A stretch of 64,000 nucleotides of DNA from Euglena gracilis (GCA_039621445.1 CP154954.1:40975572-41039571); one strand, 5' to 3'. Counted from the first letter of the stretch, positions 52,396-64,000 are shown. Numbers and translations: made by a program. Notes: generated from the letters alone by a model not told the origin.

Positions 52396-55126
52396 CTTAG
52401 GCGGCCTAACTCGCACTTAAGGTTTTGATTTTTAGCTTGCGCTTTGGCGCAAATTTTCGATTTCTTTGAGACCCGGCGGTAGAACCCACCCTTTTGACCC
52501 TCTGGTTCCGCGGAGACCCTCCACGGTGGCGTGTGCATCATTTGCCGATGTTGGAACCCGGGGAACAGGCCCAATTTTGGTGTTTTTTGGCCTGTGCACC
52601 ATTTTGAAAAAGGTCCAAAACCCTGGGTTTGACCGCCGGGACACGTGAATTTTCCCAAAAATGGGCCAAAACCCCCGTTGTGAGTCCCTCGTTTTTGAAG
52701 CCTTGGCTGTGTTCCCCGGATGGTGTCACACAGTCCAGGTGTAATGAAGCCCTTTTTGTTGCTTTTTTGGCTCTGTGATATGTCCGTGAAGAGTTTGGCT
52801 GCTGAGGCATCCAGAGGGTGGACTCTACATGCACGTTGTGAAAAGTTGGAAAAACGGCATGTCACAGAGTTGTGATCCCTGGGTGCTTGAAGCGTGAGGA
52901 GCGGTGCAGCGGGAACCACCCTGGTGGGGGGGGTTGGGGGGGACTGAGGGCAAGCCTAGGGACCTCTCCCAACGTCTGGTGAGCAACGCCAGGCCCCACA
53001 CTGCCGGGCACAGAAGGCAATGTTTATGGACATTTGCGCTTAAGCGCAAATTTTTAGCTTGCGCTTAAGCGCAAATTAAAAATTTGCGCTTAAGCGCAAG
53101 TTAAAACAGAAGCCGCTGAGTTTGTGGGAGTCCCTCTGATGTGTTACGGTGTGTCGGGGGCCCCTCTCTGAACGGCCAGAGTGCGGGCTTGATGAGGAAA
53201 TACCTTGCGCCGAAGCGCAAACCATCATACAAAAAACTGAGAAGTGCAAACACGCGGCTGACGTGTAATGTGGATGAACAAGCAGTGCATTATGTAGGCA
53301 TGTCCCTTGCGCTTCGGCGCAAATGTATTTCCTCACCAAGCCCGCACTCTGGCCATGCAGAGAGGGGCCCCCGACACACCGTAACACATCAGAGGGACTC
53401 CCACAAACTCAGCGGCTTCTGTTTTAACTTGCGCTTAAGCGCAAATTTTTAATTTGCGCTTAAGCGCAAGCTAAAAATTTGCGCTTAAGCGCAAATGTCC
53501 TTTTAAATGGCAGATGTATTTGAATGCATTCGTGCTGTGTGAGAAGGTGGGGGATAGGGGAGAATGGTGAGGAGGGTTTGTGCGCTGCTGTGCCAGAAGC
53601 TGGGTTGGTGCTTTTGAACTATTCAGGTGCTGGGGAGGAAGTGGTTGTTACAATAAGACGAATGGTGGGCGGTAGGCTGTGGTGCCTCAGTGACCTTGCA
53701 CTCGGTGCACAAAGTGGGGTTTTTGGGGATGTTGACAGAAAGGCTTTTTCTGCTGAACAATGCCTCCATCTGCCTGGTGGCATGTGGCTGTCTGGTGGGT
53801 TGCAAAATACCGAAAAAAGGCGTGTCAGCATGTCTTCCCTTCTCCGCCGTTGTTGATGGGCCCTTTCAATTTCTCAATTCCATTCGCTCATCCCCAAAGT
53901 TCTGTGCTTCAAATCCTGGGCGAGGAAAGGGGGGTGACGAGCTTCTTTAAAACACCCTTTCGACGCCTAAAACTGTTTCCTCGGCTGTGGTTCCCAGGGT
54001 TTATCTGGTACCTGTTCTTTTCCAAACAGAATTTTTCCGACTTTTAAAAGTCGGCCAAAGAGAAGGGCCCCTCAGGCACGCTTAACTGCGAGGCAAGTGG
54101 GAGGAACCTCCGGCACTGGAAGTTGGGTTTACAACGCATAGGACAAGACACGTCTGGCTATCAAGAAGTTGGTGGTTGTTTTCACAGACCAGGGGGTTGG
54201 CTTCCTGTCCCAGGCAAGGCTTCCCTCCATCTGAGCTCTGTCCGCTCTGGTGATGAGATGCTCCCAGGACTGCTCTCTCCACCCGCAGTGATAAAAATGG
54301 AAAATACAACTTGATGGCTGTTGCGCCATAGCGCAATGGGTAGGCTCATGAAGAATGGAAATTTAAGAGTTATACTGCGCCAAAGCGCAAGTAGAAATAC
54401 ACTTTTAAAATTGTCAAAGCAACGTGGCTCTTGCGCCGACGCGCAATGTTGACCAGTTTTAAGTCAACGTGACTGAGAGTAGGCTTCCGTCCCCCTGTTC
54501 TACATTTTTGTGCTCCATCCCCTCTGGTGTTGTTACTCTACCAGGGCCGTTCTCTCACTCCGTTGTGAGATAAGTTTTAAACAGTTATATTTGCGCTTCG
54601 GCGCAAGCCATGCTGCTTTTGCAATTTTAAAAATTGTATTTCTATTTGCGCTTTGGCGCAAGGTAACTCGTAAATTTTCATTCTTCATGAGCCTGCCCCT
54701 TGCGCTTTGGCGCAAATGGAAACACATGTTGACTCAAAAATTGTTATCATTGTTCAAATGCGGCAATGGTCACCCACGTGTTGAATTACAAAAAAGTCAA
54801 AAATTTGCGCCAAAGCGCAAATGGTTTTATTTTTTGTAATTTCAAAAATTTGCGCCAAAGCGCAAATGAGTAAGCGGAATACCCTCGTTTCATCACCCGC
54901 CGCTTTGTGTTCATGCACACTGGGACCCGGGAGCGCTGTGCCCGTGGACCGTGGAGTTCCTAGTCGTTGCTTTCGTCACCGGGCCCTGGGGTGCAGGGAG
55001 ACACTATTTTCAGACTGTCTCGAGTCTCAGGCCACGGTGGTCGAAAACCAAACTTTTTTTGGGATTTGCGCGTCGGCGCAAATTTACAGTCACTTTCAAA
55101 GCTAAGTGCGAGTTAGGCCGCCTAAG
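52396..55126. mobile_element. Element C: 2.7-kb CTTAGG transposon
   Basis: The TIRs are identical over 24 bp, beginning CTTAGGCGGCCTAACTCGCA at both ends. Perfect 5-bp target duplications CAGAT (52391-52395 and 55127-55131). The interior has about 18 TTGCGC-N4-GCGCAA dyads and a large inverted repeat. A 110-codon frame at 53524-53856 is the only sizeable one and is unrecognised. Copy 2 of the surrounding duplication has a single CAGAT (60397-60401) and no element. Confidence 0.96.
53033..53497. repeat. Large inverted repeat inside element C
   Basis: Arms of about 190 bp (53033-53224 and 53306-53497) contain the same three tandem TTGCGCTTAAGCGCAA dyads, the GCCGCTGAGTTTGTGGGAGT stretch and one further dyad, facing each other around an 80-bp centre. 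Confidence 0.92.
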
Positions 55127-56993
55127 CAGATATTTAGGGTCATTGGGGACATCACAGTGACAGCGGACAGCGTGAAGAAGCATTCAGGGATAGGCACTTA
55201 TAGCTAAAATGGCCTAAAATGGCCTAATATGGCCTAAATAGCCTAAAATGATTTTTTGACCCCCTTTAGTGGGGGTCCCCAAAATGGCCTAAAATGGCCT
55301 AAAATGGCCTAAAATGGGAAAAGTTTTGTTGCATTCAACAATTTTTTGGTGAACAACTGAAGCCGTTCAGGTAATTCAGGTAATGACTTTCAGTGTCTTT
55401 TGTTAATGTGGACGGCGAACAGTGGATTTGGTGGAGGAGCACAGCCACACAAGGCCCAGTTTTTTTTGTCCCAACTAATAATAGTATCTGTCCCCAAATC
55501 CATGGTCCCCAACCTCCTTTTGGTGGCTGAATTTTGAAGGTTTGGACAGCTGTATTTTTTCTCACTCCCATCTTTTTTTGGTTTGCAACGGTGTCTGCTA
55601 CAAATAATGAAACAGTGCAAATTTGGAATGAGGTGTGGGAAAAAGACAGAAAAAAGATGAAGATGTTGGAAAAATCTCAATTGAAAGATGTGTATGCTCC
55701 TTCGTTAGGTACTGTGTATTCCTTCAAATCACGAACCAGCACAATTTGGGCATTTTCCAAAACATTCCACAAATAATCATGCCGAATGATCAAATGACCC
55801 AAACAACTATTGGGGCTTGGCAGTCAATCTTCAGGTACCAAGGTTGTATGCATAGACTCCCCCCCGGAGTTTGTCTCCCCTCCTCCATACAAACTTGGTT
55901 CCTTAATTTGTGTTTCTTGGCCTAAAATTTTTTCAAGATTTTTGGCTTTTTTTTTGTGCGAAGCCTGCTGAAAGTTTGACACTCGTGCAAACTTGCTCTC
56001 CCAAGGTGGGCCCCCCTTTCCTTCAATGGCTGCCCGAGCCAAACGCCCGGGGGAGGTGGGTCTTCAGTGACAAAGTTCCTTCGATTTCCCAAAGAAAGGT
56101 GGGGTCAAAATCACAAATGAACGGGGGCAGTTGTAGTCCAGCGAGATCTGCAAGGAAGGATGAAGGTCAAGTGCCCCAGGAAGAGGGAAATACAAGTGCG
56201 TCCCACTGGCAGTCAACAGTGATGTTGTTTTAGTTACTTTTTTTGCAATTTTTTTGAGAAGTTTGCAACGCATTTCTTGCTCACCATTTTGGAGAAAACT
56301 GCATCATACCTGAACAATCAATCGAGTTGATGCTCATTCATGGAGCAAACCTACACTCTGTTGGCATCTTTCCACAGGGTTTTCCATCCTGCCTTTTTGG
56401 TTTTTGCGGCAGCCGTAACTTCGGCTGTGCACAGAAAAGTTGAGAGGCTCAGAAAAAAACAAAAAACTTCAGAAACGTCTTTTTTGCGAAATCCCACAAA
56501 ATGGTGTTGATTTCACAAAACACAAAAAACCGGGGTGATTTTTTTGGTAGCGCAAATAAGAACTTTTAATATTTGTCCAACGTTTTTTTCCTGAAAAATC
56601 TTCCCTGCCACAAATTCTTACTGTTCAGATTTCTTCTATGGGCATGAATTAAGATTTGTTGAGTTTTCCATGGTTTTGATCCAGTGTTCATGAATTTTGC
56701 ATGCTTTTTTGAATGTTCTACTGAATAAGAGAACAGAACATGTTTACTCAATAAGAGAAGGTTTGCACACGTTGTGATTCAGTTTTCGGGACAAGAATGG
56801 CGAAAAAGTATGATTTTCAGAAACCCCACCTGCCGGTGCTTTGATTTGCAAAGGCAACGCCTTCGTTGAGGTGGAGGGACATCGAATGGCCAGGCGGCGG
56901 GGGGGGGGGGGGGGGTGGGGGCGAGGGTGCGGCTGGTTGCGACCAGCAAACAACAATGGCGCGGGGGGTATTCATATTGCCGGGTGGGATGTC

Positions 56994-57310
56994 ACGGGAG
57001 GTTGGTCCGTGGGAGGTAGGTGCCGCGGCCGGCCGCGGCCGACCGTCGCCCAACCAAAACAAGATGTTGGTTGGGCCGCGGCCGGTCGAGGCCCAACCAC
57101 GGCCAAATTTAGCTTCCTTTGGTTGGGCCGCGGTCGGCCGCGGCCCAACCAATTTTTTTTTTTGGTTGGACCGCGGCCGACCGCGGCCCAACCAGAAGCC
57201 TTTTTTTGGTTGGGGCGGGGTCGGCCGCGGCCGACCGCGGCCCAACCAAAATGATTTTCCTGGTTGGGCCGCGGCCGGCCGCGGCCGACCGCGGCCCAAC
57301 CTCCCACTAC
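56994..57310. repeat. Array of 30-bp GC palindromes, left
   Basis: Repeated GGTTGGGCCGCGG...CCGCGGCCCAACC palindromes separated by 10-20 bp AT-rich spacers, bounded by GGGAGGTTGG and CCCAACCTCCC. It begins just after copy 1 of the duplication. A short relative lies near 29850. Confidence 0.92.
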
Positions 57311-57571
57311 CGTCGCAGCACTGTTCTGCAAGCCACTCTTCCAGACTCCGTTCCCTCCGTCCTCTGCTATTCTGTGAGTGCAGTGTGATGACGTTCTCCG
57401 TGGCAGTTGGTAATTGGCTCCACATAATATCAAAACCATGGCGTATTTGTAAAAAGTAAAATGAAAACATTCACTTAAAAGTAAGTCCCTCTGCGTTTTT
57501 CTTCAGAGACGAAATAATCTGGAGGAAACCTTTCACCTTTCGGGTAATATCTTCTCTTTGGGCCTGTTCCA

Positions 57572-57775
57572 TGAAACCATAGCATTTACAATAGCCTGGG
57601 AGCGCGACTCGGCCATCCTTGCCTTGCACACACAAGACTACATTCATTACGAAGCGCGACTCGGCCATCTTTGAAACCATAGCATTTACAATAGCCTGGG
57701 AGCGCGACTCGGCCATCCTTGCCTTGCACACACAAGACTACATTCATTACGAAGCGCGACTCGGCCATCTTTGCC
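57572..57775. repeat. Two tandem copies of a 101-bp unit
   Basis: GAAACCATAGCATTTACAAT begins units at 57573 and 57674; each unit holds GAGCGCGACTCGGCCATC-type motifs twice. Confidence 0.92.
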
Positions 57776-57904
57776 TTGCAAACACAAGGGGATTTTGTTA
57801 TTTTGGGCGGGGGGGGGTCCGGGGGGGGGGGGCGGCAGCCCCCCCCCGGAGGAGGCCGTAGGCCGACTAAGTTCGCGTTTTGAGTCATTTTCTTTCATAT
57901 TTGA

Positions 57905-59495
57905 ATAGGGTTAGGGTTAGGGATAGGATTAGGGTTAGGGTTAGGGTTAGGGTTAGCGTTCGGGTTAGGGTTAGGGTTAGGGTTAGGGTTCGGGTTCGGG
58001 TTAGGGTTAGGGTTAGGGTTAGGTTTTAGGGTTAGGGTTAGGGATACCCCCAGAGGAGGCCGTAGGCCGACTAAGTTCGCATTTTGAGTCATTTTCTTTC
58101 ATATTTGAATAGGGTTAGGGTTAGGGTTAGGGTTAGGGTTCGGGTTAGGGTTCGGGTTCGGGTTAGGGTTAGGGTTAGGGTTAGGGTTAGGGTTAGGGCC
58201 AAAAGGAATTTATGAGGTTATTTGAAGGAGTAGGGTTAGGGTTACGATTCTTTTCCAAACAGCAGAATACATCCCGCTCAACGTTGTTAGATTGGTCTCT
58301 ACAAGGTACCCAGCGAACCCAAAGAGCCGCCCAACTAGGGTTAAAAACATGGGGGGACCCGAGCGAGGCGCCGAAGGCGCCGAGCGAGGGTCCCCCCATG
58401 TGTATTAACCCTAGTTGGGCGGCTCTTTGGGGTAGCTGGTACCTTGTAGGGGCCAATTTATCACGCCCCACCCCCCCCACCCCCCCCCCCCACCCCCCCA
58501 AGTTCGCGCTTTGAGTCATTTTCTTTCATATTTGAATAGGGTTAGGGTTAGGGATAGGATTAGGGTTAGGGTTAGGGTTAGGGTTAGGGTTCGGGTTCGG
58601 GTTAGGGTTAGGGTTAGGGTTAGGTTTTAGGGTTAGGGTTAGGGATACCCCCGGAGGAGGCCGTAGGCCGACTAAGTTCTCGTTTTGAGTCATTTTCTTT
58701 CATATTTGAATAGGGTTAGGGTTAGGGATAGGGTTAGGGTTAGGGTTAGGGTTAGGGTTAGGGTTAGGGTTCGGGTTAGGGTTAGGGTTAGGGTTCGGGT
58801 TCGGGTTAGGGTTAGGGTTAGGGTTAGGGTTAGGGTTAGGGTTAGGGCCAAAAGGAATTTATGAGGTTATTTGAAGGAGTAGGGTTAGGGTTACGATTCT
58901 TTTCCAAACAGCAGAATACATCCCGCTCAACGTTGTTAGATTGGTCTCTACAAGGTACCCAGCGAACCCAAAGAGCCGCCCAACTAGGGTTAAAAACATG
59001 GGGGGACCCGAGCGAGGCGCCGAAGGCGCCGAGCGAGGGTCCCCCCATGTGTATTAACCCTAGTTGGGCGGCTCTTTGGGGTAGCTGGTACCTTGTAGGG
59101 GCCAATTTATCACGCCCCACAGCCCCCACACCCCCCAAGTTCGGGCGTTGAGTAATTTTCTTTCATATTTGAATAGGGTTAGGGTTAGGGATAGGATTAG
59201 GGTTAGGGTTAGGGTTAGGGTTAGGGTTCGGGTTCGGGTTAGGGTTAGGGTTAGGGTTAGGTTTTAGGGTTAGGGTTAGGGATACCCCCGGAGGAGGCCG
59301 TAGGCCGACTAAGTTCTCGTTTTGAGTCATTTTCTTTCATATTTGAATAGGGTTAGGGTTAGGGATAGGGTTAGGGTTAGGGTTAGGGTTAGGGTTAGGG
59401 TTAGGGTTCGGGTTAGGGTTAGGGTTAGGGTTCGGGTTCGGGTTAGGGTTAGGGTTAGGGTTAGGGTTAGGGTTAGGGTTAGGGTTAGGGTTAGG
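57905..59495. repeat. Interstitial telomeric-repeat array with a 637-bp higher-order unit
   Basis: TTAGGG tracts with some TTCGGG and TTAGGGATAGGA variants occur at about 57905-58048, 58112-58197, 58538-58645, 58709-58850, 59172-59283 and 59347-59495. They alternate with unique spacers (GGAGGCCGTAGGCCGACTAA; AAAAGGAATTTATGAGG). The block starting at about 58499 repeats at about 59138, and 58672 at 59309, giving a unit of about 637 bp. One strand only carries TTAGGG. Confidence 0.96.
58300..58449. repeat. 150-bp perfect-type hairpin in the telomeric array, copy 1
   Basis: Arms from ACAAGGTACC through AGAGCCGCCCAACTAGGGTT and the mirrored AACCCTAGTTGGGCGGCTCT to GGTACCTTGT, with GGCGCCGAAGGCGCC at the tip. 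A copy lies at 58949-59098. A third is cut off at about 59618, where the right palindrome array region begins. Confidence 0.93.
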
Positions 59496-59652
59496 GCCAA
59501 AAGGAATTTATGAGGTTATTTGAAGGAGTAGGGTTAGGGTTACGATTCTTTTCCAAACAGCAGAATACATCCCGCTCAACGTTGTTAGATTGGTCTCTAC
59601 AAGGTACCCAGCGAACCCAGTCAGTCAGTCACCCTGAAAGTGCTGCTGGGAC

Positions 59653-59972
59653 AGTCATGGGAGGTTGGGCCGCGGTCGACCGCGGCCCAACCATTTTTGT
59701 GTTTTTGGTTGGGCCGCGGCCGACCGCGGTCGGCCGCGGCCCAACGAAATTTTTAACCAAGGTTGGGTCGCGGTCGACCGCGGCCGACCGCGGCCCAACC
59801 AACGTCAGTCTGGCTAGAACCTGGTTGGGCCGCGGCCGGCCGCGGCCCAACCAATTTTTTTTTTTGGTTGGACCGCGGCCGGCCGCGGCCCAACCAAAAA
59901 CCCGTTTTGGTTGGGCCGCGGCCGACCGCGGCCGGCCGCGGCCCAACCAACGGCCACCCAACCTCCCGTGAA
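59653..59972. repeat. Array of 30-bp GC palindromes, right
   Basis: Same palindromes as 56994-57310, bounded by TGGGAGGTTGGG and CCCAACCTCCCG, so the array has inverted ends like a foldback element. It separates the telomeric array from copy 2 of the duplication. Confidence 0.92.
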
Positions 59973-59981
59973 CATCCACCC

Positions 59982-62234
59982 GGCGGTAACCTGCACTGCA
60001 CTGCACTGTGGGGTTTTGCTTCCTCACACCAGCAAGACCTGTTTGCATATGGCTCACCAATTGTACAGGTGGGATAACCTCCCCCCAAAAGTAACCACCA
60101 CATTGCTTAAATTTGGGGTTTGCTTTGCATGCTGAGAGGTTGCTTAAAATGTCTCTCCTTGCTCAAACAAAGGGAGGATGAGTGCTTTTCTCATACATTG
60201 AACAACATGAACGTCCCAAAGGTGTTACAGACTCAGCCGGTTTTATTATTTTCCCCAAAAATCATATTTTTATTGTTTCCGCTTCTTTTTACCTTAAAAT
60301 TTCGGGGTTGCTTAAATTTGGATTTTTCATTTGTTCCCGAGGAGTTGCTTAAATTTTGGAGTTGCTTAAATTTGGGGGGTTTATCCCGCCACCCGACAGA
60401 TATTTAGGGTCATTGGGGACATCACAGTGACAGCGGACAGCGTGAAGAAGCATTCAGGGATAGGCACTTATAGCTAAAATGGCCTAAAATGGCCTAATAT
60501 GGCCTAAATAGCCTAAAATGATTTTTTGACCCCCTTTAGTGGGGGTCCCCAAAATGGCCTAAAATGGCCTAAAATGGCCTAAAATGGGAAAAGTTTTGTT
60601 GCATTCAACAATTTTTTGGTGAACAACTGAAGCCGTTCAGGTAATTCAGGTAATGACTTTCAGTGTCTTTTGTTAATGTGGACGGCGAACAGTGGATTTG
60701 GTGGAGGAGCACAGCCACACAAGGCCCAGTTTTTTTTGTCCCAACTAATAATAGTATCTGTCCCCAAATCCATGGTCCCCAACCTCCTTTTGGTGGCTGA
60801 ATTTTGAAGGTTTGGACAGCTGTATTTTTTCTCACTCCCATCTTTTTTTGGTTTGCAACGGTGTCTGCTACAAATAATGAAACAGTGCAAATTTGGAATG
60901 AGGTGTGGGAAAAAGACAGAAAAAAGATGAAAGATGTTGGAAAAATGTCAATTGAAAGATGTGTATGCTCCTTCGATAGGTACCGTGTATTCCTTCAAAT
61001 CACGAACCAGCTCAATTTGGGCATTTCCCAAAACATTCCGCAAATAATCATGCCGAATGATCAAATGACCCAAACAACTATTGGGGCTTGGGAGTCAATC
61101 TTCAGGTACCAAGGTTGTATGCATAGACTCCCCCCCGGAGTTTGTCTCCCCTCCTCCATACAAACTTGGTTCCTTAATTTGTGTTTCTTGGCCTAAAATT
61201 TTTTCAATTTTTTTTGTGCGAAGCCTGCTGAAAGCTTGACACTCGTGCAAACTTGCTCTCCCAAGGTGGGCCCCCCTTTCCTTCAATGGCTGCCCAGAGC
61301 CAAACGCCCAGGGGGGGGGGGGAGGTGGGTCTTCAGTGACAAAGTTCCTTCAATTTCCCAAAGAAAGGTGGGGTCAAAATCACAAATGAACGGGGGCAGT
61401 TGTAGTCCAGCGAGCAAGGAAGGATGAAGGTCAAGTGCCCCAGGAAGAGGGAAATACAAGTGCGTGCCACTGGCAGTCAATAGTGATGTTGTTTTAGTTA
61501 CTTTTTTTGCAATTTTTTTTGAGAAGTTTGCAACGCATTTCTTGCTCACCATTTTGGAGAAAACTGCGTCATACCTGAACAATCAATCGAGTTGATGCTC
61601 ATTCATGGAGCAAACCTACACTCTGTTGGCATCTTTCCACAGGGTTTTCCATCCTGCCTTTTTGGTTTTTGCGGCAGTCGTAACTTCGGCTGTGCACAGA
61701 AAAGTTGACAGCCTCAGAAAAAAACAAAAATCTTCAGAAACGTCTTTTTGCGAAATCCCACAAAATGGTGTTGATTTCACAAAACACAAAAAACCGGGGT
61801 GATTTTTTTGGTAGCGCAAATAAGAACTTTTAATATTTGTCCAACGTTTTTTCCCTGAAAAATCTTCCCTGCCACAAATTCTTACTGTTCAGATTTCTTC
61901 TATGGGCATGAATTAAGATTTGTTGAGTTTTCCATGGTTTTGATCCAGTGTTCATGAATTTTGCATGCTTTTTTGAATGTTCTACTGAATAAGAGAACAG
62001 AACATGTTTACTGAATAAGAGAAGGTTTGCACACGTTATGATTCAGTTTTCGGGACAAGAATGGCGAAAAATTATGATTTTCAGAAACCCCACCTGCCGG
62101 TGCTTTGATTTGCAAAGGCAACGCCTTCGTTGAGGTGGAGGGACATCGAATGGCCAGGCGGCGGCGGGGGGGGGGTGGGAGGGTGCGGCTGGTTGCGACC
62201 AGCAAACAACAATGGCGCGGGGGGTATTCATATT
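59982..62234. repeat. Segmental duplication, copy 2 (empty site)
   Basis: Direct-orientation copy of 51957-56978 lacking element C. The uninterrupted CCCGACAGATATTTAGGG junction at about 60393-60410 is the pre-insertion target. Confidence 0.95.
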
Positions 62235-64000
62235 ATATTATTGTTTATTATTATTGGTGGCGGTGTGAACTCACCTCCACCCCTCGGAATCGGCCGAACA
62301 GCCAGGGTGGTGGGTGGGGGGGGGGGTCGACCAGCCCCCCCCCCCCACCCCCTGCATGGTGGGTGGGGGGGGGTCGACCACCCCCACCCACCGCCACCTC
62401 TTCCCGTATTTCCGGGAACACCAATTTTTGGACCCGAAAATTTTTTTCGGCGCTGGGTGTTTTTTTTGACCCATTTTGGGACCCAATATAGGGGGTCCCC
62501 CCAAAAACCACCCAAAACCCCATTTTTTCACATCTTCCAAAAACCTTCGACATTTTCGGAAAATGTTGATTTTGAGAGGTTTTTGAAGCAAAAAATGCCA
62601 TTGAAAGTCCAAAAAATTTCAACGAGAGAAAAAATGTCAGTAAAATTTGACTGTGCCAAAATTTCGTCCACTTTTTTTGACCTTCGTTTTTTTCACTCCC
62701 CCCCCCTAAAAAGTACCAATTTTTAGGACGGAAATTTTTGGATTTTTTTGTGAAAAAATTGTGGTTCTCCATCAAAAAATCATGTGTTTTGGGTTCATTT
62801 TTCAAAAAAAAATCAAAAATTTTTCTGGCCAAAATCCCCGTTTTCCCGAAATCGGTGAAAATGCTGTGGTGGGTGGGGGGGTCGACCACCCCTCTCACCA
62901 GGCCTTCCCGTTCTGCCCTGCCCCTCCCTGCCGCCTGACCAGTCCACTCCCCCCCTCCTGGGGGTGCAGCGGCCCCTCCCGCCCGCCCTCCGCCGGCCCA
63001 GGGATGTGACGCCCCATCGCTGGGCGGCCCCCCTCCCCCCTCCCGATGCCGCCGAAGCGGCACAGTTACAGCTGCTGCTCCAAGAGCCACCTCCCGGCCC
63101 TCGACCGGCCCCGCCCAGGCCCGGGCCACCGGGTACCCCCCCCCCCCCGGGCCTGGCAGCCAATGGGAGTCAGCTGGCCAGGCTGGACCGAACAAAAAAA
63201 TAATCCGAATAAAAAACGAAGCAAGGCAGGCAAATACGAACAGGCTTCGGAATGCCGAAATGGGCTGCCACCACACCGGCACATAAGCGATGGGGCCACA
63301 TTGCCTCAATGCCCGAAAATTGGGGCTGTTTTCTGGGCTCCCCCCCCCCGAAAAAAAAATCCCACGCAATCCCATGCACTGTAAACCACGCGGCTTTCCT
63401 TGGGGCTTGGGGGAAGGAGCCTGGGCTGGGCTTCCACCCGAGCCTGGTGCCCCCTCCACCGGTCCTTCACCTCCGTCAAGCACCTGCCGTTGGAGTACGG
63501 CATCACCCTCCGGTCTCCCTTCTCCCCCCTGCCCCGCCCCCAGGGAGAATCCCCCCCCCCAAAAGAGCCCCTAAATCCATTGTCACCACCAGTTCATCGA
63601 ACCCCTGACATCAACCCCCCCCCGGGGAGCATGGAGTGGACACCACTGTCCTTCATCCTCCAACCACTGGAACCAGAGTCTCTTCTGCCTGATCCCAAGG
63701 GGAACCCCCAACAACCGCGTCTGGGAATCCCAGCCAAACACACCACAGGGCAACACATGTATGGGGGGGGGCCGGCACCAGTGGCCCGGGTATGGGTTTT
63801 GGTGCGAAGCGCCGAAAATTTTTTGGGAAATGCCCTCAGACGGCCTATTTTTGGGGGGGGGGTTCCCGCGCCAGGCTGGGTGGGTGGGGGGACCCCTTCT
63901 CCTTCCTGGGGTCTTAAAAAGAAGCCTGATCATCACACTTTTCCACAGCTTTTTTTTTCTCCTTCACACAGGCGGTACCGGTATTGGGCGCTCGCCTACA
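62235..64000. other. No gene recognised
   Basis: Repeated GGTGGGTGGGGGG...GTCGACCACCCC blocks at about 62310-62390 and 62860-62900 bracket an AT-rich region; this may be another MITE. GC-rich 62920-63170 and 63460-63620 have open frames on both strands (for example PPPDAAEAAQLQLLLQEP on +) without a recognisable motif. A long minus-strand open frame here is rejected below. Confidence 0.4.

Larger units (their letters stand above)
51957..56978. repeat. Segmental duplication, copy 1 (with element C inserted)
   Basis: Matches 59982-62234 with few differences, from GGCGGTAACCTGCACTGCAC to GGGGGTATTCATATT. Without element C and one target duplication it is about 2286 bp, against 2253 bp for copy 2. 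Short open frames inside (for example the 80-codon frame at 55534) are broken by an indel in the other copy, so no gene is claimed. Confidence 0.95.

Noticed and set aside
59322-59513. Open frame of alternating Arg-Val
   Set aside because: It is the translation of the TTAGGG array.
55534-61196. Paired open frames starting MKVWTAVFFLTPIFFW in both duplication copies, resembling a secreted protein
   Set aside because: The two copies diverge by a one-base indel that changes the frame after about 42 residues, and other differences show no codon bias. This looks like unselected sequence.
62251-63483. A 410-codon minus-strand open frame
   Set aside because: It crosses G- and C-tract repeats and an AT-rich repeat interior and has abrupt composition changes. 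No domain is recognised. Length alone in such sequence is weak evidence.

Overview
This is a nuclear-type eukaryotic window. It has long GT-AG introns, GC-rich exons in AT-rich or homopolymer-rich intron sequence, (TTAGGG)n telomere-type repeats, and no operon-like spacing. The lineage cannot be named from the sequence. A free-living protist or alga is an inference from the receptor-type cyclase, the thaumatin-like gene, the TTAGGG repeat and the heavy load of small transposons.

Layout. (1) About 1.07-17.7 kb, + strand: a many-exon receptor-type adenylyl cyclase (glycosylated Cache-like ectodomain, one membrane span, class III cyclase domain), with several repeats and one complete transposon in its introns. 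(2) 18.54-25.39 kb: a complete 6.85-kb transposon, here called element B. It carries one 8-exon minus-strand gene for a 644-residue protein with a ParB/sulfiredoxin-like domain, and 15 copies of an 18-bp dyad. (3) 25.4-35.1 kb: gene-poor, with two hAT-like MITEs and weak candidate exons. (4) 35.08-45.17 kb, + strand: a nine-exon, probably membrane-anchored thaumatin-like protein gene, with MITEs, long CA/TG tracts, a minisatellite and an extreme-GC tract in its introns. (5) 45.2-52 kb: gene-poor apart from one terminal exon at 46.1-46.3 kb. (6) 52-62.2 kb: a direct segmental duplication. One copy contains a transposon (element C) and the other keeps the empty target site. Between the copies lies an interstitial telomeric-repeat array with long hairpins, flanked by arrays of a 30-bp GC palindrome.

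The most notable result is a transposon family defined from this window alone. Elements A (14409-17005), B (18540-25393) and C (52396-55126) have terminal inverted repeats beginning CTTAGG and perfect 5-bp target duplications (TAAGA, TAATT, CAGAT). An orphan left end (D) lies at 9326. Each element is filled with its own short dyad: GCGG-N4-CCGC in A, GAAGCGG-N4-CCGCTTC in B, TTGCGC-N4-GCGCAA in C and D. The only gene in the autonomous-looking member encodes a ParB-like protein. A ParB-fold protein together with many cognate-looking palindromes resembles bacterial ParB/parS, but here it sits inside a eukaryotic transposon. Function is inferred, not shown.

Exon boundaries were assigned by hand from GT/AG sites and phase continuity. 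Those of the ParB-like and thaumatin-like genes join in phase throughout. The cyclase is secure at its ends and uncertain in the middle (6-9 kb) and around 17.2-17.6 kb.
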